Shown one piece after another: positions 1 through 7,625 of a stretch of 17,533 nucleotides of DNA. The notes below the pieces were generated by a model. That model worked only from the letters and a program-made list of their open reading frames with translations, was not told where the DNA came from and did not search any database. Within the stretch, counting starts at the first letter, position 1, and each line of letters starts with the position of its first letter. Location of the stretch: the NCBI GenBank assembly GCA_902465265.1, contig CABQMF010000041.1:1-17533 (forward strand), written 5' to 3'. Source of the stretch: an uncultured Collinsella sp. GTDB taxonomy: Bacteria > Actinomycetota > Coriobacteriia > Coriobacteriales > Coriobacteriaceae. Both the position numbers and the translations under genes were made by a program.

Positions 1-855
1 GCGTTCTTTGGCTCGGCGCTCACCAACTTTGGCGTGGAGCCCTTCCTCAAGGAGTTCCTGCGTCTGGCCCCGACGCCGCGCGCCTATACCGATACGCTCA
101 CCAGCGAGCCGGTCGATCCCTGCCGCGACGACTTTAGCGGCTTCGTGTTTAAGATCCAGGCCAACATGGACAAGAACCACCGTGACCGCATCGCCTTTGT
201 GCGTATTTGCTCGGGCAAGTTCGAGCGCGGCATGGACGCCTTCCACGTGCAGGGCAACCGCAAGCTTAAGCTTGCCACGGGCACGTCGATGATGGCCGAT
301 GACCGCGCCATCGTGGACGAGGCGTACGCGGGCGATATCGTGGGCCTGTTCGACCCGGGTATCTTTAGCATCGGCGATACCGTGTGCTCCGGCAAGCGCC
401 ACGTGCAGTATCCGCAGATCCCGACGTTTGCCCCCGAGATGTTCGCTCGCATTACGCAGGTCGACACGCTCAAGCGCAAGCAGTTCGTCAAGGGTATGGA
501 GGAGCTTGCCCAAGAGGGTGCCATCCAGATTTTCCGTGAGCTGGGTGCCGGCATGGAGAGCGTCATCGTGGGCGTGGTCGGCGTGCTGCAGTTTGAGGTA
601 CTCGAGCGCCGTCTCAAGGCCGAGTATCGTGTTGAGGTTCGTCGCCAGCCGCTGCCCTATACAGACATCCGCTGGATCCAGAATGACCCCGATACCATCG
701 ATATCCCGGGCCTTTCGCTCACGCGCGACACCCTGCGCGTCGAGGATATGCGCGGCGGTAAGTTGCTGCTGTTCACGAGCCCGTGGAACGTGGATTGGGC
801 TACCGACCACAATCCCGACCTTATCCTGTCGGAGTTTGGCAACGTAGCGTTTTAA
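1..855 (+). CDS. prfC: Peptide chain release factor 3, C-terminal part (cut by window edge)
   Basis: RF3 is a translational GTPase that removes RF1/RF2 from the ribosome after peptide release. The frame is open from base 1, so the gene starts outside the window; 284 residues of the usual roughly 530 are seen. The first residues, FFGSALTNFGVEPFLKEF, are the G5 region (SAL) and the linker typical of RF3. They are followed by the domain II stretch FVFKIQANMDKNHRDRIAF and the C-terminal domain III stretch with VVGVLQFEVLERRLKAEY, both strongly RF3-like. The C terminus keeps the aromatic and acidic run (SPWNVDWATDHNPDL) common in RF3. It ends with TAA, followed by a GC-rich hairpin. No frameshift is seen in the visible part. 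Confidence 0.96.
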   Translation, partial: AFFGSALTNFGVEPFLKEFLRLAPTPRAYTDTLTSEPVDPCRDDFSGFVFKIQANMDKNHRDRIAFVRICSGKFERGMDAFHVQGNRKLKLATGTSMMADDRAIVDEAYAGDIVGLFDPGIFSIGDTVCSGKRHVQYPQIPTFAPEMFARITQVDTLKRKQFVKGMEELAQEGAIQIFRELGAGMESVIVGVVGVLQFEVLERRLKAEYRVEVRRQPLPYTDIRWIQNDPDTIDIPGLSLTRDTLRVEDMRGGKLLLFTSPWNVDWATDHNPDLILSEFGNVAF

Positions 856-860
856 CGCAT

Positions 861-892
861 CGGCGCGGTGGCCCTGCGGGGCTGCCGCGCCG
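861..892 (+). terminator. GC-rich hairpin after prfC, possible terminator
   Basis: Starting six bases after the prfC stop codon, GGCGCGG (862-868) pairs with CCGCGCC (885-891). A second inner stem, GCCC with GGGC, closes on a TGCG loop. The hairpin is very stable but is followed by GCTTGCTTGCC rather than a T-run, so intrinsic termination is possible but not certain. Confidence 0.4.
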
Positions 893-956
893 CTTGCTTG
901 CCTGATGCCGTGTGAGCGGCTATCATACCCACCGTCGTCTCAAGACCGGGGCGTCC

Positions 957-1005
957 GAGCAGTTCGGGTCCGATATCCTGCTCGTTAAACCTAAAACCAA
1001 AGGAG
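957..1005 (+). promoter_or_regulatory. preQ1-I-like riboswitch candidate in the leader of the VUT transporter
   Basis: GAGCAG (957-962) pairs with CTGCTC (978-983) around a 15-base loop starting TTC. An A-rich tail, GTTAAACCTAAAACC, runs directly into the AAAGGAG ribosome binding site. Loop bases GGGT (966-969) can pair with ACCT (989-992), or GGT with ACC (996-998), which would make the H-type pseudoknot of preQ1-I riboswitches. The loop also keeps the UUC and a following C expected near the ligand pocket. The layout (short stem, A-rich tail, pseudoknot beside the ribosome binding site) and the downstream queuosine-precursor transporter both fit. The ligand assignment is inferred and no covariance search was run. 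Confidence 0.5.
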
Positions 1006-1011
1006 TACATA

Positions 1012-1734
1012 ATGATCAAGAAGGTCATGGAGGACTACAAGGTCCTGTTGCGGAGCATTCCCGCGGCAACGGTTTCGCTGTTTTTCGTGAGCGTCATCAT
1101 GATGAACCTGCTGGCCAACAAAGAGCTTATCAGCCTGCCGTATCTGGCACTCGATTGCGGCTTTGTGGTGAGCTGGGTCTCGTTTTTGTGCCAGGACATG
1201 ATCTGCAAGCGCTTTGGCGCCAAGGCATCCATCAAAATCTCTATCCTCGCGCTGCTGGTCAACCTGGCCGTGAGCCTGTGCTTTTGGGCATGCTCGCTCA
1301 CGCCCGGAATGTGGGGCGCCTACTACGACACGGGCATGATCGAGGTCAACACCGCCCTTAACGCCACCATCGGCGGCACCTGGTACGTGGTGCTGGGCTC
1401 TTCGCTGGCAATGCTCGTCTCTGCCGTGGTTAACTCCACGCTCAACCAGTCGCTCGGTCGTATGCTCAAAAAGAATAACTTTGCGAGCTTTGCCTTCCGT
1501 TCCTATGTGTCCACGGGTGTTGGCCAGTTTATCGACAACCTGGTCTTTGCCATTGTGGTGAGCCACACGTTCTTTGGTTGGACCTGGGTGCAGGTCCTTA
1601 TGTGCTCGCTGACCGGCGCTGTTGCCGAGCTGCTGTGCGAGGTCTTCCTGAGCCCCGTGGGCTACAAGGTCGTGCGTGGCTGGGAGCGTGAGAATGTGGG
1701 CGCCGAGTACCTCGAGCGCCACGCAACCGCCTAA
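1012..1734 (+). CDS. VUT/YhhQ-family transporter, probable queuosine precursor (preQ0/preQ1) uptake
   Basis: A 240-residue membrane protein with about six hydrophobic segments. Members of this family (VUT, YhhQ/QPTR) import the queuosine precursors preQ0 or preQ1 used to modify tRNA anticodons. Family marks are the loop CQDMICKRFGAKAS (residues 60-73, with Asp62, in place of the usual D-x3-E-x-YG-x3-A) and the later RSYVSTGVGQFIDNLVF (163-179), whose Arg and Asp are characteristic. The start ATG has AAAGGAG seven bases upstream. The leader carries a preQ1-riboswitch-like fold, which supports the substrate. A short-chain dehydrogenase follows 9 bp downstream, probably co-transcribed. The cytosolic queuosine pathway genes are not in this window. 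The family assignment is firm; the exact substrate is inferred. Confidence 0.85.
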   Translation: MIKKVMEDYKVLLRSIPAATVSLFFVSVIMMNLLANKELISLPYLALDCGFVVSWVSFLCQDMICKRFGAKASIKISILALLVNLAVSLCFWACSLTPGMWGAYYDTGMIEVNTALNATIGGTWYVVLGSSLAMLVSAVVNSTLNQSLGRMLKKNNFASFAFRSYVSTGVGQFIDNLVFAIVVSHTFFGWTWVQVLMCSLTGAVAELLCEVFLSPVGYKVVRGWERENVGAEYLERHATA

Positions 1735-1743
1735 GGAGCAAGT

Positions 1744-2424
1744 ATGCGGGTTTTGATCACGGGCGCTTCGGGCGGTATCGGAGCCGCATGCGTGCAGCGC
1801 TTTTTGGACGAGGGCCACGAGGTCGTGGGCTTTGATCTGCTGCCGGCGGCGATCGAACACGAGCGCTACCGCCATCTGATTGTTGATGTCCGCGAGCCGG
1901 ACTCGTTTCCAGGCGACCTTGAACCCCAGGTGATCGTGAACGTTGCCGGTACGCAGGATTCGGCCGACGACATCGCCGCCAACCTGTGTGGCACCATCAA
2001 CGTGACCGAGCGTTACGCCTTTGTGGGGGAGGGGCTTGCCGCCAAGCCGGCGCCGGCTATTAAATCCGTGGTCAATGTGGGGTCGGCGAGCGGGCATACG
2101 GGATCGGAGTTTCCCGCCTATGCCGCCAGCAAGGGCGGTGTTATCGCCTACACCAAGAACCTTGCAAACCGCCTGGCACCGCAGGCCATCGCCAACAGTG
2201 TGGACCCGGGTGGCGTTATCACGCCGCTCAACCGTTGCGTGATGGAAGACGAACACCTGTGGAGCCAGATTATGGAGCTCACGCCGCTTAGGCGCTGGGC
2301 CACCGCCCAAGAGATCGCCGAGTGGATCTACTTTGTGGGTGTGACCAACCGGTTTATGACCGGGCAGAGCCTGTTGATCGATGGCGGCGAGGCCGGCCGC
2401 ACCCAGTTTATCTGGCCCGAATAG
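1744..2424 (+). CDS. SDR-family NAD(P)-dependent oxidoreductase
   Basis: A 226-residue classical short-chain dehydrogenase with a Rossmann fold and a cytosolic location. The N-terminal cofactor motif is TGASGGIG (residues 6-13), the NxAG equivalent is NVAG, and the active site is Ser114 (in NVGSASG) with Tyr126 and Lys130 of YAASK. Asp35 or so, at the end of the second strand (VVGFDL), suggests a preference for NAD(H). The family average is near 250 residues; the region between the third strand and the active site is short here. AAGGAG lies just before the ATG. The gene sits 9 bp after the VUT transporter and is followed by a strong terminator, so the two probably form one operon. The substrate cannot be told from sequence; a link to queuosine metabolism is only suggested by position. 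Confidence 0.88.
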   Translation: MRVLITGASGGIGAACVQRFLDEGHEVVGFDLLPAAIEHERYRHLIVDVREPDSFPGDLEPQVIVNVAGTQDSADDIAANLCGTINVTERYAFVGEGLAAKPAPAIKSVVNVGSASGHTGSEFPAYAASKGGVIAYTKNLANRLAPQAIANSVDPGGVITPLNRCVMEDEHLWSQIMELTPLRRWATAQEIAEWIYFVGVTNRFMTGQSLLIDGGEAGRTQFIWPE

Positions 2425-2425
2425 G

Positions 2426-2465
2426 AAACGCGCCCGATGGCAAGATTGCCGTCGAGCGCGTTTTT
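2426..2465 (+). terminator. Strong intrinsic terminator between SDR and ung
   Basis: AAACGCGC (2426-2433) pairs with GCGCGTTT (2456-2463). An inner stem pairs CGATGGCA (2435-2442) with TGCCGTCG (2447-2454), interrupted by a single C/A mismatch, around an AGAT loop. A T-run (2461-2465) follows on the + strand. It starts two bases after the SDR stop codon. The A-run on the other side makes it a weaker terminator for the convergent ung gene as well. Confidence 0.9.
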
Positions 2466-2478
2466 GGTATATCGATTT

Positions 2479-3204
2479 TTAGCCGAGGCAAGTCCAGTTG
2501 ACGGGGGTCGAGCCGTGCTGTTCGAGTAGCCGATTGGCAGCGGAGAAGGGGCGCGATCCCATAAAGGCGGGGAGTTCTGCCGTGGCACGGTTGGCCGAAA
2601 GCGGCGAGGGGTGCGTAGAGGCCAGGCAGAACTTACCGGTTGCCTTGCCCGCACCAGTTGCGGCGAGCTTGCCCTCGACCATCTGCTGGGCAAAGCGACC
2701 CCATGCCAAAAAGACTACCGGCTGGGCTAGCCTGCAGCAGCGTTCGATAACGTAGTCGGTGAGCGTGCTCCAGCCCAGTTTGGCGTGCGAGTTGGCGGCA
2801 TGCTCGCGCACGGTGAGCGTGGTGTTGAGAAGCAGGACGCCCTGTTGTGCCCATGGTGTTAGATCTCCCGTGGCGGGAATGGGGCAACCCAGATCGGCTT
2901 TGAGTTCCTTATAGATGTTGCGCAGGCTCGGCGGCAACTTGGTTTGCGTCGCGGGGACCGAGAACGACAGCCCCATTGCCTGGTTGGGTCCGTGATAGGG
3001 GTCTTGACCCAAGATGACAACCTTGACCTGGTCGGCCGGCGTGTAGGCGAGGGCATTGAGGATGTCGTCTTGTGCCGGGTAGATGGTCTGCTCGGCACGC
3101 AAAAAGGCGATGCGCTCGAGCAGCCGGTTCGTAGTGTCACGTACCGGCTGCGGCGCATCGCCCAACCAAGTTGCTATGTTGCGGTCGCGAGTTGCGGTGT
3201 CCAT
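2479..3204 (-). CDS. ung: Uracil-DNA glycosylase, family 1
   Basis: Removes uracil from DNA as the first step of base excision repair. The 241-residue protein has the catalytic water-activating motif GQDPYHG (residues 66-72, Asp68). It also has the uracil-binding strand GVLLLNTTLTVREHAANSH (Asn127) and the minor-groove intercalation loop HPSPLSANR (198-206, His198). The C terminus SRPFSAANRLLEQHGSTPVNW is the standard family ending. A short Gly/Ala-rich insertion (EGKLAATGAGKATG, 177-190) replaces the usual loop before the HPSPLS motif and is harmless to the fold. The ATG is preceded by AAGGAG. The gene lies 88 bp downstream of the EamA transporter on the same strand and has a possible promoter of its own in that gap. 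Confidence 0.97.
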   Translation of the reverse strand: MDTATRDRNIATWLGDAPQPVRDTTNRLLERIAFLRAEQTIYPAQDDILNALAYTPADQVKVVILGQDPYHGPNQAMGLSFSVPATQTKLPPSLRNIYKELKADLGCPIPATGDLTPWAQQGVLLLNTTLTVREHAANSHAKLGWSTLTDYVIERCCRLAQPVVFLAWGRFAQQMVEGKLAATGAGKATGKFCLASTHPSPLSANRATAELPAFMGSRPFSAANRLLEQHGSTPVNWTCLG

Positions 3205-3239
3205 GGGGCTCCTTTATGGCAGATGCTCTGTTGGCATCT

Positions 3240-3245
3240 ATTGTA
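3240..3245 (-). promoter_or_regulatory. Possible -10 element of ung
   Basis: Read on the minus strand the bases are TACAAT, five of six matches to the consensus, 35 bp upstream of the ung start codon. No convincing -35 hexamer lies 16-18 bp upstream. A 5-bp hairpin (GATGC/GCATC, 3222-3238) would fall at the start of the transcript. Confidence 0.3.
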
Positions 3246-3292
3246 AAGGCGCACCGGTTGCCTTTATGCCGCGGCTGTATGAAGAGTGGGGT

Positions 3293-4195
3293 CTACGAGA
3301 CGTGCTCGGGCGCTCCTGCCATTCGAGCCTGTCCATGCGCGCGGAGGCGTGGAAGCTCGACGGTTGCCACCATGACGCCGGTGAGGATGAGAGCGGCGCC
3401 AAAGAAGGCGATGGGACTCAGGACCTCGCCGACCAGGAAGAACGAGAAGACGGCGGAGCATACCGGCTCGAGCGAGAAGGCGAAGCCGGTGGTCTCGGCA
3501 GGCACGTGGGGTTGCACGAGCGTCTGGGTGATAAAGCCGTAGGCAGAGCAGATGAGTGCGAGCGCGACGACAACGACAATCTCGCTCGGCGTGCTGGGAA
3601 GCGTGAAGCCGCCAAAGGTGAATGCCGCGACGCCCGAGAACAGGCCGCCGAAGCCCAGCTGCCAAACGCCCAGAGCCAGCGGGTCGACATCTTCGACAAA
3701 GCGCTTCGCCACAATGATATGGCCGGCATAGACAAAGGCGGAGAGCAGCATGATGAGCGCGCCCGGGTTCAGGCTGGTAAAGTCGGCGCCCGAGAGCAGC
3801 AACATACCGCAGGTGACGATGGCGGTGCCGACGAGCACTTTGCGCTCGGGGGCGCGGCGCAGCAGGGCGGCGTTGGCAAACGGCACGATCACGACCGTCA
3901 AGCTCTGCAAAAAGCCGGCAGTGGAGGCAGAAGTGAGGCTGGAGCCAAGACACATGCAGGTGAGCTCGGTTGCCATGATGGCGCCGATGATGGCGGCGCG
4001 GACCATAAGGTCGCGGTTGATACGGAAAGCGCGCTTGTGGAAGAGCAGCAGACAGGCCACAAAGGCGATGATGCAGCGTAGCGCGACGATACTCGTGGCG
4101 TTCATGCTGTCCATGCCGATCTTCATGAGGGGGTACGAAAAGCCCCATGCGACGGGAACGGAAAATGAGAGCGCGATTGCTTTTTTGCGATCCAT
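3293..4195 (-). CDS. EamA/DMT-superfamily transporter
   Basis: A 300-residue integral membrane protein with ten predicted helices arranged as two EamA repeats, roughly residues 5-140 and 150-285. The first repeat opens with SFSVPVAWGFSYPLMKIGMDSM and the second ends with the family-typical EPVCSAVFSFFLVGEVLSPIAFFGAALILTG region. Such drug/metabolite transporters usually export amino acids, nucleobases or other small metabolites; the substrate is unknown here. The start ATG follows AAAAGGAG. The gene is divergent from a LysR regulator 158 bp away, a common arrangement in which the regulator controls the exporter. The polar C-terminal tail after residue 285 is short and unremarkable. Confidence 0.92.
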   Translation of the reverse strand: MDRKKAIALSFSVPVAWGFSYPLMKIGMDSMNATSIVALRCIIAFVACLLLFHKRAFRINRDLMVRAAIIGAIMATELTCMCLGSSLTSASTAGFLQSLTVVIVPFANAALLRRAPERKVLVGTAIVTCGMLLLSGADFTSLNPGALIMLLSAFVYAGHIIVAKRFVEDVDPLALGVWQLGFGGLFSGVAAFTFGGFTLPSTPSEIVVVVALALICSAYGFITQTLVQPHVPAETTGFAFSLEPVCSAVFSFFLVGEVLSPIAFFGAALILTGVMVATVELPRLRAHGQARMAGAPEHVS

Positions 4196-4208
4196 GGGGC
4201 TCCTTTTG

Positions 4209-4227
4209 TTACAGAACGGTTTCGTAA
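4209..4227. promoter_or_regulatory. TTAC-N11-GTAA dyad, candidate LysR-type operator
   Basis: TTAC (4209-4212) and GTAA (4224-4227) form an inverted repeat with an 11-base spacer, the spacing of LysR-family boxes. It lies in the divergent gap, very close to the EamA start, overlapping its leader. That position suits a repressor site better than an activator site. A second perfect palindrome, AAAACGTTTT (4319-4328), lies near the LysR gene start. Confidence 0.35.
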
Positions 4228-4277
4228 AAAGGATTCTGCTCCCAGATGTGGATGTAGTAAAGCGAATGTATCTTCAG

Positions 4278-4283
4278 TATGAT
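4278..4283 (+). promoter_or_regulatory. Possible -10 element of the LysR gene
   Basis: TATGAT matches the -10 consensus at five of six bases and lies 70 bp upstream of the LysR start codon. The -35 region is poor (TAGTAA at 4255-4260), which would suit an autoregulated or activator-dependent promoter. Confidence 0.3.
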
Positions 4284-4353
4284 TAAGAAATGCTAATGTT
4301 GGCAGAAAAAGCCCTGGCAAAACGTTTTACGGCTGCATTGATGTGGAGGCACA

Positions 4354-5220
4354 ATGGCATCGCGGTATCAGATCGTTTGTATGGTGGTCGACTGCGGAAG
4401 TCTTAAGGGCGCGGCGGATGAGCTGGGCTATACGCAAAGTGCGGTGAGCCAGGCCGTCAAGGCGCTCGAGCGCGAGTTAGGCACCACGCTCATCGAGCGC
4501 GGTAAGCAGGGCGTTTCGCTTACGCGCGACGGCAAACAGTATCTGCCGTACCTGCGTCAGATCGTGACCGCCGAGGCCGAGCTCGAGGGCAAGCGCCAGG
4601 AGCTGCTGGGACTTTCCTCGACTGATATTCGTATTGCGACGTTTACCAACGTGAGTCGAACCGTGTTGCCGCGCGTGATCCGCGACTTTGGGGCCCTGCA
4701 CCCGGGCGTACACTTTACCCTCAAGCAGGGCGATTACACGCGCAACGCCCAGTGGGTGCACGATGGCGTGGTGGATTTTTGCTTTACGGCGCGCGGGTTT
4801 ACCGCTGGGCTCGAGAAGCGCGTGGTCTATCACGACGAGTTGGTGGCACTGCTGCCGGCCGCGCATCCGCTGGCGGCAAAGGAAAAGGTAACGCTCGCCG
4901 ACCTGGCGTCCGAGCCGTTTGTGCTGCTGGATGAGGGCGAACAGAGTCTGGTTCTCGATGCGTTTGCGGCGCATGGCCTGTCGCCGCACGTGACGAGTGA
5001 GGTGACCGACGACTACACCATCATGGCGATGGTGGAGGAGGGCCTAGGCGTGAGCATGCTCTACCGTCGTACCGTTGAGGGCATGCGAGCCGATATTCGT
5101 GTGCGGCCCATCGTGCATGCCCCCTCGCGCGACGTGGTGGCCGCCTGGCGCAGCTGGGACACCATGCCCATCGCCACGAGGCGCTTTATCGACTATATGA
5201 GCTCGCATATTGTCAATTAA
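4354..5220 (+). CDS. LysR-family transcriptional regulator
   Basis: A 288-residue regulator. An N-terminal winged helix-turn-helix spans residues 1-60 (GSLKGAADELGYTQSAVSQA is the recognition segment, followed by LERELGTTLIERGKQGVSLT). A linker helix follows, then a periplasmic-binding-like effector domain from about residue 88 (STDIRIATFTNVSRTVLPRV onward), with GLGVSMLYRRTVEG in its second lobe. A GGAGG sequence lies five bases before the ATG. It is divergent from the EamA transporter and probably controls it and itself in response to a small molecule. The 3' end is only 27 bp from the convergent MATE gene with no terminator between them, so the two transcripts probably overlap. The effector is unknown. 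Confidence 0.95.
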   Translation: MASRYQIVCMVVDCGSLKGAADELGYTQSAVSQAVKALERELGTTLIERGKQGVSLTRDGKQYLPYLRQIVTAEAELEGKRQELLGLSSTDIRIATFTNVSRTVLPRVIRDFGALHPGVHFTLKQGDYTRNAQWVHDGVVDFCFTARGFTAGLEKRVVYHDELVALLPAAHPLAAKEKVTLADLASEPFVLLDEGEQSLVLDAFAAHGLSPHVTSEVTDDYTIMAMVEEGLGVSMLYRRTVEGMRADIRVRPIVHAPSRDVVAAWRSWDTMPIATRRFIDYMSSHIVN

Positions 5221-5247
5221 TGACTGGCATGGCGTTGAGTGCGGTGT

Positions 5248-6630
5248 TTAGCGGGCTGTCGCTTTGGCTTTGGTGGCGCGATAGGTGCGTGCCGGGTGGC
5301 AGAGTAATACCGCCACGACCATAAAGAACGCCGTGGTGCCCAGGCTGATGGGGTAGACCATCATGATGTTCGCAAAGGTGCGGAAGTGCGGGAACACGCA
5401 GAACACCCAATAGAAGCGGATGCCGCAGACACAGATCATGGTGATGAGGGCGGGCATGAGCGAGATACCAAAGCCGCGCAGGTAGCCGGACATGTTTTCG
5501 TAGAACATGCTAAAGGCGTACGCCGGGAAGATCGAACACACGCGGATATAGCCGATTGAGACGATATTGGGATCACTGTTGAACAGCGACAGGATCTCGC
5601 GCCCCAGACCGACAATAACGATGATCGTGGTGAGTGCAACGATACCGCCTTCGACCAGGCAGACCTTGAGCGTTTTGGTGCAGCGGTCGATCTGGCGGGC
5701 ACCGTGGTTTTGTCCCACAAAGGTGGTGCAAGCCTGGCTAAAGCTGTTGAGCAGGTTGTAGCACACGTACTCCAGGCTCATGGCGGCGCTCGATGCCGCC
5801 ATGACCTCGGTGCCCAGGCTGTTGATGGCAGACTGGATGATGATGTTGGCGACGGCAAAGACGGCGCTTTGGATGCCGGCGGGCAGGCCGATCTTGACGA
5901 TGCGCTTGAGGGCGACGGGGTCGAAAGCCAGGTCGCGTGGGGTGACGCGGACGACGGAGTCGGTCTTGAGCAGGCGGATAAAGAGCGTGGCGGCGCTGAC
6001 GGTGTAGGCGATGGCGGTGGCGATGGCGACGCCTGCGACGCCCCAGTGGAGTACGGGGACAAAGATGAGGTCCAGGCCAATGTTGAGGACGGTGGACACG
6101 GCAAGCGCCTGCAGCGGCATGCGGGTGATGCCGACGGAGCGGAAAATCGCGGCCTCAAAGTTGTAGAGCAAGATTGAGGGCAGGCTGAGCAAAAAGACGC
6201 GCAGGTAGAGCGAGGCGAGCGGCATGGTTTCTGCGGGAACGTTGAGCGCGGCGAGCATGGGCTCGGCAAAGATCTCGCCCAGAGCGATGACGACAAAGCC
6301 CACGAGCGCCATTAAAATCGAGGTATGGACGGCGCGTTTGACCATGTTCTGATCGTTGCGGCCGATAGCGTTGGCGATGACCACGTTGGAGCCAAGCGAC
6401 ATGCCAATAAACAGGTTGAGCATAAGACTGGTAAGCGGAACATTGGAGCCGACCGCCGCCATGGCGAGGGTTCCCTGGTCGCCCGAGAAGTTACCGATGA
6501 TGACCGTGGCGATGAGGTTCGACAGCTGCTCCAAGATGCTCGTGGCGGCTACGGGGAAGGCGAACAGGGGAATATTGCGCCACAGCGAGCCGGTGGTCAT
6601 ATCGATGTGCTTAGATGCGGTATCAGCCAT
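5248..6630 (-). CDS. MATE-family efflux transporter
   Basis: A 460-residue, 12-helix multidrug and toxin extrusion protein that uses a sodium or proton gradient to export small cations and drugs. It has the two-lobe layout: MTTGSLWRNIPLFAFPVAATSILEQLSN at the start of the first lobe, and RIVKIGLPAGIQSAVFAVAN at the start of the second (around residue 245), both typical of the DinF/NorM-like branch found in Firmicutes and Actinobacteria. The FVGQNHGARQ loop is also a family mark. The ATG at 6630 has only a weak GAGAG site four to five bases upstream; an ATG ten codons further in has no better site. The gene is divergent from the RlmA gene, with a 24-bp perfect inverted repeat between them. The substrate is unknown. 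Confidence 0.93.
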   Translation of the reverse strand: MADTASKHIDMTTGSLWRNIPLFAFPVAATSILEQLSNLIATVIIGNFSGDQGTLAMAAVGSNVPLTSLMLNLFIGMSLGSNVVIANAIGRNDQNMVKRAVHTSILMALVGFVVIALGEIFAEPMLAALNVPAETMPLASLYLRVFLLSLPSILLYNFEAAIFRSVGITRMPLQALAVSTVLNIGLDLIFVPVLHWGVAGVAIATAIAYTVSAATLFIRLLKTDSVVRVTPRDLAFDPVALKRIVKIGLPAGIQSAVFAVANIIIQSAINSLGTEVMAASSAAMSLEYVCYNLLNSFSQACTTFVGQNHGARQIDRCTKTLKVCLVEGGIVALTTIIVIVGLGREILSLFNSDPNIVSIGYIRVCSIFPAYAFSMFYENMSGYLRGFGISLMPALITMICVCGIRFYWVFCVFPHFRTFANIMMVYPISLGTTAFFMVVAVLLCHPARTYRATKAKATAR

Positions 6631-6694
6631 ACGCTCTCAATCTCTAACATGCTCTTTCGTGCTTATTTGCGCAGACGATGATACTCCTAATCGA

Positions 6695-6752
6695 CTAGTC
6701 ATTGGGGACGTTCTTAAACGACTAATCATTTAAGAACGTCCCCAATGACTAG
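6695..6752. repeat. Perfect 24-bp inverted repeat with 10-base loop (REP/MITE-like)
   Basis: Bases 6695-6718 are the exact reverse complement of 6729-6752, with CGACTAATCA as the loop. Each arm contains TTGGGGACGTTC. The left flank plus start of the left arm (CGACTAGTCATT, 6692-6703) is repeated with one change as CGACTAATCATT (6719-6730) at the loop. There is no T-run, so a terminator is unlikely. It sits in the divergent promoter region between the MATE and RlmA genes. The perfection of the arms suggests recent origin or selection on structure, as in palindromic interspersed repeats. Confidence 0.85.
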
Positions 6753-6808
6753 GTGTGGAAGGCGTGCGACAATGGTGGGCGTTGTGTAGTCCGCGCTAAG
6801 GAGTTGCC

Positions 6809-7624
6809 ATGTTGTTGTGTCCCGTTTGCCATGAGCCGTTGGCGGACAATGAGCGCGGTGCTGCATGCGCGGGCGGACACCGGTTTGACCGTGCGCGCGA
6901 GGGCTATTTATATCTGCTGCGCTCGTCCAAGAGCGGCGACTCCATGGGCGATCCCAAGTCGCAGGCGCGCAGCCGTCGTGACTTTCTGAACCGCGGTTAC
7001 TATGCACCGTTGCGCGATGCGATGGTCGAGCTGGTGCGCGAGCAGGTGTCTGGACGTGCCGCGTCTGCGAACGGCCCCATGACCTTGCTCGATATTTGCT
7101 GTGGCGAGGGCTACTACACCAGCGCCATGGGCGCGGTGCCGGGCGTGGATGCTTACGGTTTCGACCTGGGCAAAGAGATGGTGCGCCTTGCCGCCAAGCG
7201 CGGCGATGCGACCTACTTCGTGGCCAACATGAAGGACATCCCCGTGGCCGATGGCGCCTTCGATATGGTGACCGAGCTCTTCGCTCCCTTTAACGAGCGT
7301 GAGTTTGCCCGCGTGCTGGCGCCAGAGGGCTCGCTCTATACCGTGGTGCCGGGTGCCCGTCATCTCTTTGGGCTTAAAGAGGTGCTCTACGACACACCGT
7401 ACCTTAACGATGAGAAGCTGCCGCAGACTACCGAGCTTGAGTTAATCGGAACGCAGCGGGTGTCTGCGAACATTACGCTCCAGACCCAGGCCGACATCGA
7501 GGCGGTGTTCCAGATGACGCCGTACTACTACCGCACGCGCCCCGCCGACAAAGAGCGCCTGGCAAATCTGGACACCCTTCAAACCGCCATCGACTTCATC
7601 ATCGCCGAGTACCGCCACAGCTAA
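6809..7624 (+). CDS. rlmA: 23S rRNA (guanine-N1)-methyltransferase, RlmA family
   Basis: A 271-residue SAM-dependent enzyme that methylates a guanine of helix 35 in 23S rRNA (G745 in the RlmA-I group, G748 in the TlrB/RlmA-II group). The N-terminal zinc site is Cys4, Cys7, Cys20 and His24, in CPVCHEPL and CAGGHRFD, matching the known RlmA ligand spacing. Next comes the conserved REGYLYLL segment and a GDS-x-RRDFLNRGYYAPLRD stretch. The methyltransferase domain has motif I LLDICCGEGYYT (93-104). AAGGAG lies six bases before the ATG. The Actinobacterial members I know are mostly RlmA-II; methylation at G748 is known to affect macrolide sensitivity, but the exact target cannot be read from sequence here. 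It is probably transcribed alone, ending at the downstream terminator. Confidence 0.88.
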   Translation: MLLCPVCHEPLADNERGAACAGGHRFDRAREGYLYLLRSSKSGDSMGDPKSQARSRRDFLNRGYYAPLRDAMVELVREQVSGRAASANGPMTLLDICCGEGYYTSAMGAVPGVDAYGFDLGKEMVRLAAKRGDATYFVANMKDIPVADGAFDMVTELFAPFNEREFARVLAPEGSLYTVVPGARHLFGLKEVLYDTPYLNDEKLPQTTELELIGTQRVSANITLQTQADIEAVFQMTPYYYRTRPADKERLANLDTLQTAIDFIIAEYRHS

Positions 7625-7625
7625 C

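Noticed and set aside
991..2310. A 439-codon open frame on the minus strand across the VUT and SDR genes
   Set aside because: It is antisense to two well-supported genes with family motifs and good ribosome binding sites. Its product has no recognisable motif and is typical of frames left open by high-GC codon bias.
3083..4081. A 332-codon plus-strand open frame over ung and the EamA gene
   Set aside because: The product is highly charged and low in complexity, the reverse image of membrane helices of the EamA transporter. No ribosome binding site was seen.
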